Shown piece after piece: positions 43,537-52,459 of a DNA stretch of 64,000 nucleotides. A program made the translations under genes and the position numbers. Below the pieces are notes generated by a model. It had not been told where the DNA came from. It searched no databases and saw nothing but the letters and a program-made list of their open reading frames with translations. Positions within the stretch are counted from its first letter, which is position 1, and the number at the start of each line of letters is the position of its first letter. Origin of the DNA: Methanosarcina vacuolata Z-761 (GTDB taxonomy: Archaea > Halobacteriota > Methanosarcinia > Methanosarcinales > Methanosarcinaceae); assembly GCF_000969905.1 (NCBI RefSeq), contig NZ_CP009520.1, positions 2,046,001 through 2,110,000 on the forward strand, given 5' to 3'.

Positions 43537-44640
43537 ATGCCTATTTCCATTTCGAAAATAAATCCCCCTGAAAGGCGAATTACCTTCCACGCAGATATGG
43601 ACAGTTTCTTTGCGTCTGTTGAGGTAAGAGAGAGGCCAGAACTAAAAGGTCTGCCTGTAGTTGTGGGATCTGACCCAAAAGGAGGCTCAGGAAGGGGAGT
43701 TGTAAGCACTTGCTCGTACGAGGCGCGGAAATACGGAATTCACTCCGCAATGCCCATTTCACAGGCTTACAGGCTCTGTCCGAATGCGTTTTTTCTGCCT
43801 GTGAACATGAAACTCTACGCAGGCGTTTCGGAAAAAATAATGGAACTTTTGAAAGGATTTGCAGACAGGTTCCAGCAGGTCAGCGTGGATGAAGCCTATC
43901 TTGTACCAGGGCCCGAGATCACGAGTTTTGAAGAGGCTGCCCTTTACGCTCTCAGGATCAAGGATGAAGTACAGAAACAGGAAGGAATTACCTGTTCAGT
44001 CGGAGTCGGGCCGAATAAGTTAATCGCAAAAATCGCGTCTGGTTTCCAGAAGCCTGATGGGCTTACCGTTGTCAGGCCCGAAGAGGTGAGGAAATTTCTT
44101 TTTCCGCTGCCGGTTTCAAAAATTCCCGGAATAGGAGAAAAAACGGCTGATACACTGAAATCGATGGGCTTAAACAGGGTAGAAGAACTTGCAACCTGTG
44201 ATGTACAGCTTCTTTCTGAAAAGTTCGGAAAAATGGGACTTCGCATGAAGCAACTGGCAAACGGACTTGATTTTGGGGAGGTTCGGGAAAAGGAAAGTGT
44301 AAAATCAATCAGCAGGCACGGAACTTTTGCTGAAGACACCAGCGACCCTGTAAAAATCGCCTGTTCTCTTGACCTGCTTGCTGAAAGTGTGCATAAATCC
44401 CTTCTCAAAAACAGGTTCCTTTTCAAAACCGTAACCCTTACCGTGCGGTTTGAGGATTTCTCTACCTATACACGCTCAAAAACCATCCCTATCTGGACTT
44501 CGGACATCTTTGTGATCAAAAGGACATCCATGCAGCTTCTTTCCGAATTTATAGGGAATCAAAAACTCAGGCTAGTAGGCATAGGAGTCACCAAACTCCG
44601 CGAAAGGGACGAAAAGCAAACCCTGATAACGGATTTTTGA
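43537..44640 (+). CDS. dinB: DNA polymerase IV (Y-family, translesion)
   Basis: 367 residues. Y-family motifs are complete: catalytic Asp20 in RITFHADMDSFFASVE, Tyr/Arg contacts in CSYEARKYGIHSAMP, and Asp118/Glu119 in SVDEAYL. The two helix-hairpin-helix motifs appear in CSVGVGPNKLIAKIAS and IPGIGEKTADTLKSMGL. The little-finger domain follows and the protein ends QTLITDF, a fit to the sliding-clamp-binding PIP box QxxIxxF. The enzyme copies damaged DNA. A strong hairpin at 44666-44692 follows. Confidence 0.95.
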   Translation: MPISISKINPPERRITFHADMDSFFASVEVRERPELKGLPVVVGSDPKGGSGRGVVSTCSYEARKYGIHSAMPISQAYRLCPNAFFLPVNMKLYAGVSEKIMELLKGFADRFQQVSVDEAYLVPGPEITSFEEAALYALRIKDEVQKQEGITCSVGVGPNKLIAKIASGFQKPDGLTVVRPEEVRKFLFPLPVSKIPGIGEKTADTLKSMGLNRVEELATCDVQLLSEKFGKMGLRMKQLANGLDFGEVREKESVKSISRHGTFAEDTSDPVKIACSLDLLAESVHKSLLKNRFLFKTVTLTVRFEDFSTYTRSKTIPIWTSDIFVIKRTSMQLLSEFIGNQKLRLVGIGVTKLRERDEKQTLITDF

Positions 44641-44665
44641 TAACTTTGAATATTTTTAGTTCAAT

Positions 44666-44692
44666 CTCAAGCCTTTTGAAAAAAGGCTTGAG
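44666..44692 (+). terminator. hairpin after dinB
   Basis: A perfect 12-bp stem, ctcaagcctttt / aaaaggcttgag, with a 3-base loop gaa, begins 26 bases after the dinB stop. Its stem core matches the hairpin at 33011-33033. There is no T-run after it. Confidence 0.6.
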
Positions 44693-44715
44693 CGAAAAAC
44701 CCAAGCAACGACAGG

Positions 44716-44823
44716 TCGGCGTGATCAACCGGCGCAACGGTTGATCGAAAACTCCTGGCAACGTTTTAATTTGAGTTCCTTATCCCCGCACCCTATCGGC
44801 GTGATCAACCGGCGCAACGGTTG
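44716..44823. repeat. pair of identical 28-bp GC-rich repeats
   Basis: The sequence tcggcgtgatcaaccggcgc plus aacggttg occurs at 44716-44743 and again at 44796-44823 without a mismatch. Each can fold (gatcaaccg with cggttgatc in the first copy, caaccg with cggttg in the second). The GC content is far above that of the surrounding DNA. Confidence 0.9.
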
Positions 44824-44885
44824 CGGGCCAACGGTTTATTTGGAACAGTCGTAATTATATTTTAATAATAGAAAGCCAATTAAGT

Positions 44886-45929
44886 TTGATGAAAAAAGCT
44901 GTAAAGATGACTTTGGCCCTTCTCATAATTGTTGTTCTGACTGTGCTTATTGCTTATGCTACACTTCCTTTTTTAAATTATATTTTTGGGGCCCTGATCC
45001 TTTTCGTTATATTTCGTCCTTTATATCATTTTCTCGTAAGAAAACTAAGGCTCCAGAAGCAATTAGCAGCCATACTTGTAATAATAATTTCTATCTTTGT
45101 TGTACTGGTCCCTCTTTACTTTCTTTTGAATACAGTCATCGACGAAATTGAACAGCTTTTAGTTAATCAGGCATCTATTCTCACGTCTATTGAGGCTGGA
45201 GGCCACTTTTTAACTGATTCTCTCTCAAGGTTGAATATTCCTGTAGATATATTCCAGAAAAAAATTGAAGAAAAAGCAATGGAACTTGCTTCGCGGGCCG
45301 TTAATTACACAAGCCTGTTCATTGTGGGGTCAATCCAGAGTATAAGCCAGCAGTCCATCGGGCTATTGATAATGTACTTCATGCTCTATTACCTCTTTAC
45401 TGGAGAAGACTCGGATTTTATGCGTCAAGTCTCTGTTGCAGTTCCTTTCAATGAAGAAAATACAGCCACTCTTCTGGATGAATTCCGGAGAATGGTTCGG
45501 ACGACTCTTATCGCCAGCGGGGCAGTTGCTCTTGTCCAGGGTGGAATTCTGACTATAGTATTTGTTATCTTTAATATCCAGGGAGCTTTCCTCTGGGGCT
45601 TCATTGCAGCAATTCTATCCTTCTTGCCTGTTGTCGGAGCGCCTGTTGTCTGGGTTCCTGCAACTATTGTCCAGTTTTTCCAGGAAGACTATACTGCAGC
45701 GCTTGCTATACTTGCAGCCGGGATTTTTATAAGTGTTATTGACAACTTCCTCAGGCCCATTATCCAGAAAAGAGTTGGAGAAATCCATCCATTTCTGTCC
45801 CTGCTTGGGGTTGTTATAGGAGTATCCCTTTTCGGACTGTTAGGAATCGTTATAGGCCCCCTCTTGCTCTCCTACTTTGTTCTGACCGTACAGATGTTTT
45901 CCAGAGAATACCTTTCTGGAAAGGAGTGA
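44886..45929 (+). CDS. AI-2E-family (PerM-type) membrane permease
   Basis: 347 residues with about eight membrane helices and the family layout: N-terminal helix pair (LLIIVVLTVLIAYATLPF), a large extracytoplasmic loop with coiled-coil-like residues (~95-160), and GAFLWGFIAAILSFLPVVGAPVVWVP, the family signature, followed by IDNFLRPIIQKR and HPFLSLLGVVIGVSLFGLLGIVIGPLL. Members are putative permeases or exporters; the name autoinducer-2 exporter is historical and unproven here. It ends 4 bases before the next gene, so they are co-transcribed. Confidence 0.88.
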   Translation: MMKKAVKMTLALLIIVVLTVLIAYATLPFLNYIFGALILFVIFRPLYHFLVRKLRLQKQLAAILVIIISIFVVLVPLYFLLNTVIDEIEQLLVNQASILTSIEAGGHFLTDSLSRLNIPVDIFQKKIEEKAMELASRAVNYTSLFIVGSIQSISQQSIGLLIMYFMLYYLFTGEDSDFMRQVSVAVPFNEENTATLLDEFRRMVRTTLIASGAVALVQGGILTIVFVIFNIQGAFLWGFIAAILSFLPVVGAPVVWVPATIVQFFQEDYTAALAILAAGIFISVIDNFLRPIIQKRVGEIHPFLSLLGVVIGVSLFGLLGIVIGPLLLSYFVLTVQMFSREYLSGKE

Positions 45930-45933
45930 AAAT

Positions 45934-46842
45934 GTGCAGATCGAAATACTCGGGTGTGAGTCTTTTGGAGCAAGATCTCTTGCCTGCGTTGTAAAGACGG
46001 ACGATAGGACGATCCTGATCGATCCCGGAGTTGCGCTTGCACGCTTACGTTCAGGCCTGCTTCCCCACCCAATAGAAGTTGCTGCTGCTTTCAGGATAAG
46101 AGAAAAAGTTCTTTCTGCATTTGGGCAGGCGACAGATGTTGTTATCAGCCATTTTCACGGTGACCATATGCCAATGAGGGCTGAAGATCCGTATCAGCTC
46201 CCGATGGAATCCCTCCCTTCGCTTGACGGGATAAACTTCTGGTGCAAAGGCCCGGAAAAAATCTCAGGTCTGTCTTCAAAGCGGAGGCGTGAACTTTCGG
46301 ATTTTCTGGGTTTTCCTCTCCCGGCTTCGGAAGGCGTGAAGTCTGGCAATATGGAATTTTCTTCTCCTGTTCCTCATGGTGCCAGAGAAAAAGGCTTCGG
46401 GACTGTAATGATGACCCGGATCTGCGAGGGAGATGATGTTTTTGTCCATAGTTCTGACATCCAGCTTCTGGACAGGGAAACCGTCCTTAAGGTGCTTGCC
46501 TGGGAACCTACAATTGTTTTTGCCTCAGGCCCTCCTCTTTATCTTTCACACCGCGTTCCTGAGGCAGGAAAACAGGCCTTGGAAAATGCTCTCCTTCTAG
46601 CCAGGCGTGTTGATACTCTGATTCTGGACCACCATTTGCTCAGGTCTTTTGAAGGGTACAACTGGTTAAAAGAACTGGATGGAATGGTTGAAACCCGCGT
46701 CCTCTGTGCTGCAGAGTTTATGGGAAAGACCCCGAATCTTCTTGAGGCTCAGAGGAAAAACCTTTATGAAAAAATGCCCGTACCTCCGGGCTGGCACGAA
46801 GAATATTCAAAAGGTAAAGCAGGTTTTGAAGAATATCTCTGA
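45934..46842 (+). CDS. UPF0282 metallo-beta-lactamase-fold hydrolase
   Basis: 302 residues. The MBL fold has the metal-binding VVISHFHGDHMPMR (HxHxDH), plus TILIDPG at the start and FVHSSDIQLLD and LILDHHLLRS later, the pattern of the archaeal UPF0282 group. These are predicted hydrolases of unknown substrate, conserved in methanogens. GTG start with aaggag seven bases upstream; an overlapping ATG at 45932 is in another frame. It is 4 bases downstream of the AI-2E permease gene. Confidence 0.85.
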   Translation: MQIEILGCESFGARSLACVVKTDDRTILIDPGVALARLRSGLLPHPIEVAAAFRIREKVLSAFGQATDVVISHFHGDHMPMRAEDPYQLPMESLPSLDGINFWCKGPEKISGLSSKRRRELSDFLGFPLPASEGVKSGNMEFSSPVPHGAREKGFGTVMMTRICEGDDVFVHSSDIQLLDRETVLKVLAWEPTIVFASGPPLYLSHRVPEAGKQALENALLLARRVDTLILDHHLLRSFEGYNWLKELDGMVETRVLCAAEFMGKTPNLLEAQRKNLYEKMPVPPGWHEEYSKGKAGFEEYL

Positions 46843-46959
46843 AAGGCGGCTGGAAGAAATAGAAACACCCCTTTTTCCCTGGAGCATATAGGCTCACAGG
46901 TTGGTTTTTAAAATTCCAATTTTATTCGGTCAGGGGACGCCGGTATAATTATTGATATT

Positions 46960-47040
46960 CTGCATTGGATGCGATTGTCTATATTACACGTGGGTGTAAT
47001 TGTCTATATTTACGCTTGGGTGTAATTGTCTATATTCTTA
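46960..47040. repeat. short direct repeats between convergent genes
   Basis: Three imperfect copies of tgggtgtaattgtctatatt (variation in flanks) lie at the 3' end of the FilR1-type regulator gene, which overlaps them in part. Confidence 0.7.
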
Positions 47041-47813
47041 ATTTGTTCAGAGTGCTGTTCATAGTAGTCATAGAGTTCTTTTCCCCAGGCCAGAGCTCCT
47101 GGCTCAAAGCAGATCACATATTTTCGGTCAAAGACCGTGCTTTTCGGGAAAAGGGCCAATGCCATAAAATTATCCGCGGCTACAACCGCAGATATCCTTT
47201 CGCAGTCCGTGCAGACAAAAAGTTTAGCATTTTCCTTTTTCAGGTATTGTTCGGTCTGTTCCCTGTAATCTTCGATCCATCTTTTCAGGATGGACTCGGG
47301 GAGTAACAGCGATATAGGGATTCCTTTTTCGGCAATTTCCAGGTAAAAAGAAGGGAAAAGCGGGTGGAAATATGAAATTGCAACCCTTAGCTCTTTTGCC
47401 ATCCGGACATTTCTGACGTATTCCGGGATCATCTCAAACATATAGTCTACCTGAGGTTCGATTATAGTGCAGTGCCCAAGCTCGCAAATTCTTTGCAGGA
47501 GAAAAGGTGGAATCTCATTCACTTCCCTTTCTGCCCAGTAATTCGCGTTCTCTTCTAGAACAGCAAGCGTGTCCACAAGAGGCTTCATCTTCTCAACCAC
47601 AACTCTGCCTATCTCGCTAAGCTTATAGAGGTTTTTTTCCTGGACTATCAGGTGCTGCTCTTTGAGCTTTTTTACCTGGGGCTGGACTGCGGTTGCACTG
47701 GCACTGAGAGCTTTTTTTATTGTTTCAATATCCTTTGGTCCTTCAAGCAGAAGAAGCAGTACATTCTTTCTTTTTTCAGAGAGGAGGATCAGATCGAGTA
47801 GATTGTTTTCCAT
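47010..47813 (-). CDS. FilR1-type winged-helix regulator (DUF1724)
   Basis: 267 residues from the ATG at 47811-47813, with aaggtgc six bases upstream; an ATG three codons earlier at 47822 is less likely. The N-terminal winged helix is ILLSEKRKNVLLLLLEGPKDIETIKKAL, with a recognition helix in SASATAVQPQVKKLKEQHL. The C-terminal ~180 residues are the methanogenesis-regulator FilR1/DUF1724 domain, common in Methanosarcina regulators of methyltransferase and filament genes (YVRNVRMAKELRVAISYFHP; FEPGALAWGKELYDYYEQHS). Its targets are unknown. It is convergent with the UPF0282 gene. Confidence 0.88.
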   Translation of the reverse strand: MENNLLDLILLSEKRKNVLLLLLEGPKDIETIKKALSASATAVQPQVKKLKEQHLIVQEKNLYKLSEIGRVVVEKMKPLVDTLAVLEENANYWAEREVNEIPPFLLQRICELGHCTIIEPQVDYMFEMIPEYVRNVRMAKELRVAISYFHPLFPSFYLEIAEKGIPISLLLPESILKRWIEDYREQTEQYLKKENAKLFVCTDCERISAVVAADNFMALALFPKSTVFDRKYVICFEPGALAWGKELYDYYEQHSEQIKNIDNYTQA

Positions 47814-47926
47814 ATTATGCACCTTGACCGACTGCCTGCAGGCTTGTAAATGTATAGATGTTTCGTAAATTAGAAGAAGATTCGCAATAAGGAATCTTCA
47901 CACTAAAAACTGGATTATACTAATGT

Positions 47927-48000
47927 TAGCATGAAAATGCTGCCATCTGCAAACATTTTCATTGTTTGTGCATGTTATTCAAAGAGTATCATGTTCGTTT
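47927..48000 (-). repeat. hairpin element H1, copy 2
   Basis: 74-bp unit with the stem gaaaatgct/agcattttc (one variant base: aacattttc) and aaagagtatcatgttcgttt. Directly followed by copy 3. Confidence 0.85.
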
Positions 48001-48073
48001 AGCATGAAAATACTGCCATCTGCAAGCATTTTCATTGTTTGTGCATGTTATTCAAAGAGTATCATGTTCGTTT
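48000..48073 (-). repeat. hairpin element H1, copy 3
   Basis: Tandem neighbour of copy 2, 73-bp period, with one stem mismatch (gaaaatact). Confidence 0.85.
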
Positions 48074-48115
48074 TCTATAAAGTTCGTTTTCTATAAAGTT
48101 CGTTTTCTATAAAAT
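48067..48115. repeat. 16-bp tandem triplet
   Basis: Three copies of gttcgttttctataaa abutting H1 copy 3. Confidence 0.85.
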
Positions 48116-48383
48116 TTGAAAATTTATAGTTAATATATTTTTCTCTTAAATTTATGAACGTAGTGCATTTTTATCCATTTTTTTCCAAGTAAGTGCTTTT
48201 TTCCTGAGAAAAACTCAACTCAGAAACTCAATTTCAAAATGCATATTTGTTCAACGAATTATGTTTATTGAGGTGAAACTCCCAAATCGAGCTACCCAAA
48301 TTTCACTCTGGAACTTAGAGATCAGGTTAATGGATTCCAGAAACCATTGATAATAATCCCATAAAATTTGGAAACCAAATAAT

Positions 48384-48457
48384 TAGCATGAAAATGCTGC
48401 CATCTGCAAGCATTTTCATTGGCTGTGCATGTTATTCAAAGAATATCATGTTTGTTT
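48384..48457 (-). repeat. hairpin element H1, copy 4
   Basis: 74-bp unit with a perfect stem (gaaaatgct / agcattttc) and variant tail (ggctgtgcatg, aagaatatcatgtttg). Confidence 0.85.
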
Positions 48458-48545
48458 TTTAAGGAATTAGTTTGCTGCGAAGAATAGATATTTGTCATTA
48501 AGAGATACTGTTAATATGAATTAATATGAATTACTTTTTAAACTT

Positions 48546-49472
48546 TCAGAACAGTTTCGCTGAGCCGTCATTATAGGCTTTATAGTACTTACTATAGTAC
48601 ACATTGTCCAGCCAATATGATTTACTTCCGGTTCCAAAAAATTTAGCAACTTTGGTTTCTGCGTTTTCATATCCATCTACTTGATGTCCAGGAATAATGA
48701 GAACACTGTCATCGTGGTGGGCATTTGAAACGACGTTTCCATTTGGTAGTTTCCAGAGCCGTAAATGATAGCCACCGAGAAGTCTGTATTTATTGTCTGC
48801 CATTCCGTCTCCAGCAACCCAATTTCCATTAGGATATGATATATAATGAGTGTATTCTACGGGATTGTCAATCCATTTTTTCTTAAGGATCGTATTTTTA
48901 ACTGTCTTTAGACTTTTCTGTTTCCATATTAAATTTATGGGGTCTGCCACTACGTAATAAGTATTCTGTCCCGAGGTAATCTTTGAGAAAGTCCATTGGG
49001 GGTAGGAAATAGAGGCTAAAGAAGAACTGTTCCACCACTCAAAAGGATCATTGCTAGTTGTAATCACTACAGATTTTTGGGTTACAAATTCTTTCTTATC
49101 TCCTGGTTTCAGTTTCAAACTATCGCTTTTTGTACTAAGAGCGATCTCTTTTCCGTCAGAGACTGGAAAAGTCTGAGATCTTGTTAGTTCATTTTCCTTA
49201 AATTTAGACTTAAGTCCTATTCCCGAATAAGTTTCAGTGATTTTGAGTGTGCCATCTGTTTTATAATCATAAACCGTTGTCACTTCAACTTCCATGGTAT
49301 GAGACTGTTGCCATTCACTCCATTGTAAATCATCAACAGATTTCTGTTCACTCTCTTCTTTCTCTGTGACTGGTTCTTCCGAAGTGGCATTTGCCACCGG
49401 GCCAAGCACTATCCCAAAAAACAGGGCCACTAAAAGCATAACTATAAGCTTTAATCTTTTGTTCTTGTTCAT
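48546..49472 (-). CDS. secreted protein of unknown function
   Basis: 308 residues from the ATG at 49470-49472; a frame to 49601 adds a shorter-looking extension. Signal peptide: LKLIVMLLVALFFGIVLGPVANA, cleavage near residue 28. The mature part begins acidic (SEEPVTEKEESEQKSVDDLQW) and includes VEVTTVYDYKTDGTLKITET and a distinctive C-terminal part (GGYHLRLWKLPNGNVVSNAH, GHQVDGYENAETKVAKFF). I know no family. It is probably a surface or extracellular protein. Upstream lies a long region with hairpins but no gene. Confidence 0.75.
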   Translation of the reverse strand: MNKNKRLKLIVMLLVALFFGIVLGPVANATSEEPVTEKEESEQKSVDDLQWSEWQQSHTMEVEVTTVYDYKTDGTLKITETYSGIGLKSKFKENELTRSQTFPVSDGKEIALSTKSDSLKLKPGDKKEFVTQKSVVITTSNDPFEWWNSSSLASISYPQWTFSKITSGQNTYYVVADPINLIWKQKSLKTVKNTILKKKWIDNPVEYTHYISYPNGNWVAGDGMADNKYRLLGGYHLRLWKLPNGNVVSNAHHDDSVLIIPGHQVDGYENAETKVAKFFGTGSKSYWLDNVYYSKYYKAYNDGSAKLF

Positions 49473-50429
49473 TTGCTCTACTCCGGGTAATTTCATAGAG
49501 TGATATGAATAAAGAGCTAGTCTTTTATAGAAACTTGGACACGTATATAACTTTACTAATTTCTCATTTCGTATATATTTATATACTATCAATTGCAGCA
49601 TTTCGAGAACTTGCAGTCCTTTTCATTGCCTGAGTCCTGTCTCGGGAAGACGGTGTCCTTTTCGCTACGCTGCACTTCGCTCAAAAGGACTGTTTTCGGG
49701 AAAGTTTCAAAATTGTATTGTCACGCACGCAGTGTGGCCTTTCAGAAAAAATTAAAAAACATGACAAGTATTTTTGTTTTTTAAAAAACATACATGATAT
49801 TCTTCGAAAAATGAAGTAACTATTCAGCGTAGGAAAAACACTCTCAATAGGCATCTTCTTAAATTTAAAATGGGCAAAATTCTATTGTCCAATTTTTCAT
49901 AACTGTTGTTACTGATCGCGCTTTTTGGTTTTATACAGTTGGTAATTCTATGCTTATGAAACATTAAAATCAATAGCAATAAACCTGTTTTTTGTACGCT
50001 GAATAGATGCCAATAAATTACCATTTTTCTTGTATTTTTCCTATATGGGAGAAGAGAATCAAACCATTAAAGTAATCAATACAGGTTAAAACAACACAAA
50101 GAGTCATTGTTTAAAAACCGGATTCAAGATGTATATCTAAAATATTTTTTTATAAAAATATTATTTGACTTGATGAAGTTAGTTGTTATTTGTTTCATGA
50201 AACTATATTTATAACGGAAAAATTATACTTCACGGTTGGGCGTGGAAAGGAAATGTGACAAAGTCAAGATAGAAAGCCCGTTTAAATAAGCTGGAATTGA
50301 TCTCGATAAAAAACTACCCCTGAAAATAATCTGATTCCAAAAAAATAATCTGATTCCGATTACTTATTTTCCCAATAATGATAAACGTAATCGGAATAGG
50401 CGTGAAATCTTTAAAAAGCAACTTTCAAA
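49473..50429. other. long intergenic region with hairpins
   Basis: Holds a 36-base region near 49669-49704 where gtcctttt pairs with aaaaggac, and the sod hairpin at 50353-50397. Near 50326-50360 a short duplication (aataatctgattcc) occurs. No gene is recognised. Confidence 0.45.
50353..50397 (-). terminator. hairpin after the superoxide dismutase gene
   Basis: The arm attccgattac (50353-50363) pairs with gtaatcggaat (50387-50397) around a 23-base loop, 33 bases after the sod stop on the minus strand. It may end or stabilise the transcript. Confidence 0.45.
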
Positions 50430-51041
50430 TTATTTCTGGACTTTCGCGAAGTATTTATCGATTTCTTCCCAGTCGATTATATTCCAGAATCCTTCAATGA
50501 ACTTACCTCTATTGTTTTTGTAATCGACATAGTAAGCATGCTCCCACACATCGAGCGCCATGAGGATAGGGTAATCCGGAGCTATATTTACATTGTGCTT
50601 TTCGATCTGCATTATCATAAGTCTATTTGTATCATTACAGAAGGTTAAGGCTGCCCATCCGGAACCCTCAACGCTTGATGCAACCTGGGTAAACTCCTTT
50701 TTAAACCTGTCAAAACTTCCAAAGTTATCTTTGATCACCTCGGCCAGTTCACCCACGGCCTCTTTGCTCGCATTGCTCTCAGGGGTCATCTCCCACCAGA
50801 AGTAATTGTGAAGGATATGTCCACCCAGGTTGAAAGACAGGGCTTTTGCAGTTGCCTTGTAATCAAAGTCAGTTCCTTCTTTCCTTGCCTTGTCCATCAT
50901 TTCTATAGCTGCATTTGCGTTAGTAACATAAGCCTGGTGGTGCTTGTCATGATGTAACTTGAGTTGTTCTTCGGAAATATAAGGTGCCAGGTCGTCATAT
51001 CCATATTTCAAATCCGGTAATTTGTATAATCCTTTATCCAT
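50430..51041 (-). CDS. sod: iron/manganese superoxide dismutase
   Basis: 203 residues. Metal ligands sit in LHHDKHHQAYVTN (first His of the pair), ILHNYFWWEM (His), and DVWEHAYYVDYKNN (Asp and His), the Fe/Mn-SOD signature DVWEHAYY. The enzyme disproportionates superoxide; in methanogens it is part of the oxygen response. Sequence alone does not tell iron from manganese. gagggt precedes the ATG at 51039-51041. A hairpin follows the stop. Confidence 0.97.
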   Translation of the reverse strand: MDKGLYKLPDLKYGYDDLAPYISEEQLKLHHDKHHQAYVTNANAAIEMMDKARKEGTDFDYKATAKALSFNLGGHILHNYFWWEMTPESNASKEAVGELAEVIKDNFGSFDRFKKEFTQVASSVEGSGWAALTFCNDTNRLMIMQIEKHNVNIAPDYPILMALDVWEHAYYVDYKNNRGKFIEGFWNIIDWEEIDKYFAKVQK

Positions 51042-51850
51042 GTTGTTTTACCCTCTTACTGATCGCCGGTTTTGCAAAATTTGTTTGAAACTTAATCTGA
51101 AATTTAATTTGTTTGAAGCTCATGTATCGAACTCAAGCTTTAAGACTCGGTTCAATAAAACTCCATTACAAATTCTGCTAACCAGTTCTCCCCTTAACGA
51201 TATTAACAGAAATCTGTCACTTAAACGATTCTGCTTAAGGCAATTCTAAGGTGAATCTAAAGTGACTCAAAGGTCACTATGCCTTTTTATCTCGTCAATT
51301 ACATACTAAATTGCCGCATGACAATTCCAGATGTAAAATATAGTTATACGCCACATCTATTTAAAGGTAAAAGATGAAAACTAATAAAATATTTTTGTAA
51401 TTATTCATCTGGGATTAATATTAAAATTTTGAATATTAAAATAACGATGATTATTTTCTTATGTTTCCAGTACTTAGCAAATTTATATATACCAGAACAT
51501 TTCGCTACAAAATACAGAATTAAAAATTAATAAATGAAATTTTTGTTAACATTTATAGTTTCCAGTACTGGAGTACCATAAATTTTGTAAGAGAGGCAAA
51601 ACTCAATTGAATTAATACAAAGCTGCAAGAATATATCTGCATTGAATTATATAATTAACAGCGGCTCAAAAACGTATTTTAAAATTAGGCTCAAAAACGT
51701 ATTTTAAAGTTAATAAGTACATCCATTAGCTTCCTGTTGGGATTTTTTGGGATAATTGGTACCTAATTATGGGTTTCATTAATTGTTCTGAATCTGTAGT
51801 TTAAATTAAATTTATTGATAATCGTTTTTAGGATCTAGAGTAAATAGGGG
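51042..51850. other. AT-rich intergenic region
   Basis: About 800 bases. A short direct duplication (ggctcaaaaacgtattttaaa, 51664-51684 and 51688-51708) occurs; otherwise nothing is recognised. The sod promoter must lie in the first part. Confidence 0.4.
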
Positions 51851-52294
51851 ATGATGGGAGTGACAGTAGAAGAAAACCTGCAACTGATGGTGACTCTGGA
51901 TGATGCATGGAATTCACAGGACTGGGATACCTTCAAGAAACGTCATGCTGAAGAAGTTGCTGTGTACTGGCCGGGTCAACCGGAACCGACAAGAGGAAAA
52001 AATGCACATCATGAAGAAGCCGTGCAATTTTTTCAGACATTTCCGGACAACCATGTCGAGAACAGGCCGTATAAGGTGCTTTTTGGCCAGGGCGACTGGA
52101 CATGTTCAGTAGCCACATTCACAGGTACCATGAAAGGACCTATGAAAGGGTCCAATGGAAAAGAAATCCAGCCTACTAATAAGAAATTCAAAGTGGAATT
52201 CTGTACAGTTGCTCACTGGAAAGATGGTGAGATCATCGAAGAGAAGCTTTTCTATGACCTTGTGGGATTGATGAAGCAGATTGGCCTGATGTGA
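51851..52294 (+). CDS. SnoaL-like (NTF2-fold) protein
   Basis: 147 residues of the NTF2/SnoaL fold: LMVTLDDAWNSQDWDTFKKRHA, then PGQPEPTRGKNAHHEEAVQFF, FPDNHVENRPYKVLFGQGDW, ATFTGTMKGP and VAHWKDGEIIEEKLFYDLVG. Relatives include polyketide cyclases and ester-cyclase-like proteins with an unknown small-molecule substrate. The protein starts at ATG 51851, with tagggg seven bases upstream. It stands alone. Such genes in methanogens are often shared with bacteria, suggesting transfer. Confidence 0.85.
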   Translation: MMGVTVEENLQLMVTLDDAWNSQDWDTFKKRHAEEVAVYWPGQPEPTRGKNAHHEEAVQFFQTFPDNHVENRPYKVLFGQGDWTCSVATFTGTMKGPMKGSNGKEIQPTNKKFKVEFCTVAHWKDGEIIEEKLFYDLVGLMKQIGLM

Positions 52295-52459
52295 GGAAAA
52301 AATAATCATTTATTCAAATCTACCCTGGAGTTTCTGGTATTTTCTGTTTTTGATATTTCTTCATTTTTTATTTCTCCTATTCTGGCAGATTTTTGCAAGT
52401 CCATTCAATTAAACATATATATTTTAACAGTTTTCTTCTTTAATTAAGGGAGAAAGCAA

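Larger units (their letters stand above)
47814..48545. other. repeat-rich intergenic region
   Basis: Holds three copies of hairpin element H1 and three copies of gttcgttttctataaa (about 48067-48115). No gene. The tandem H1 pair suggests replication slippage or element-on-element insertion. Confidence 0.6.
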
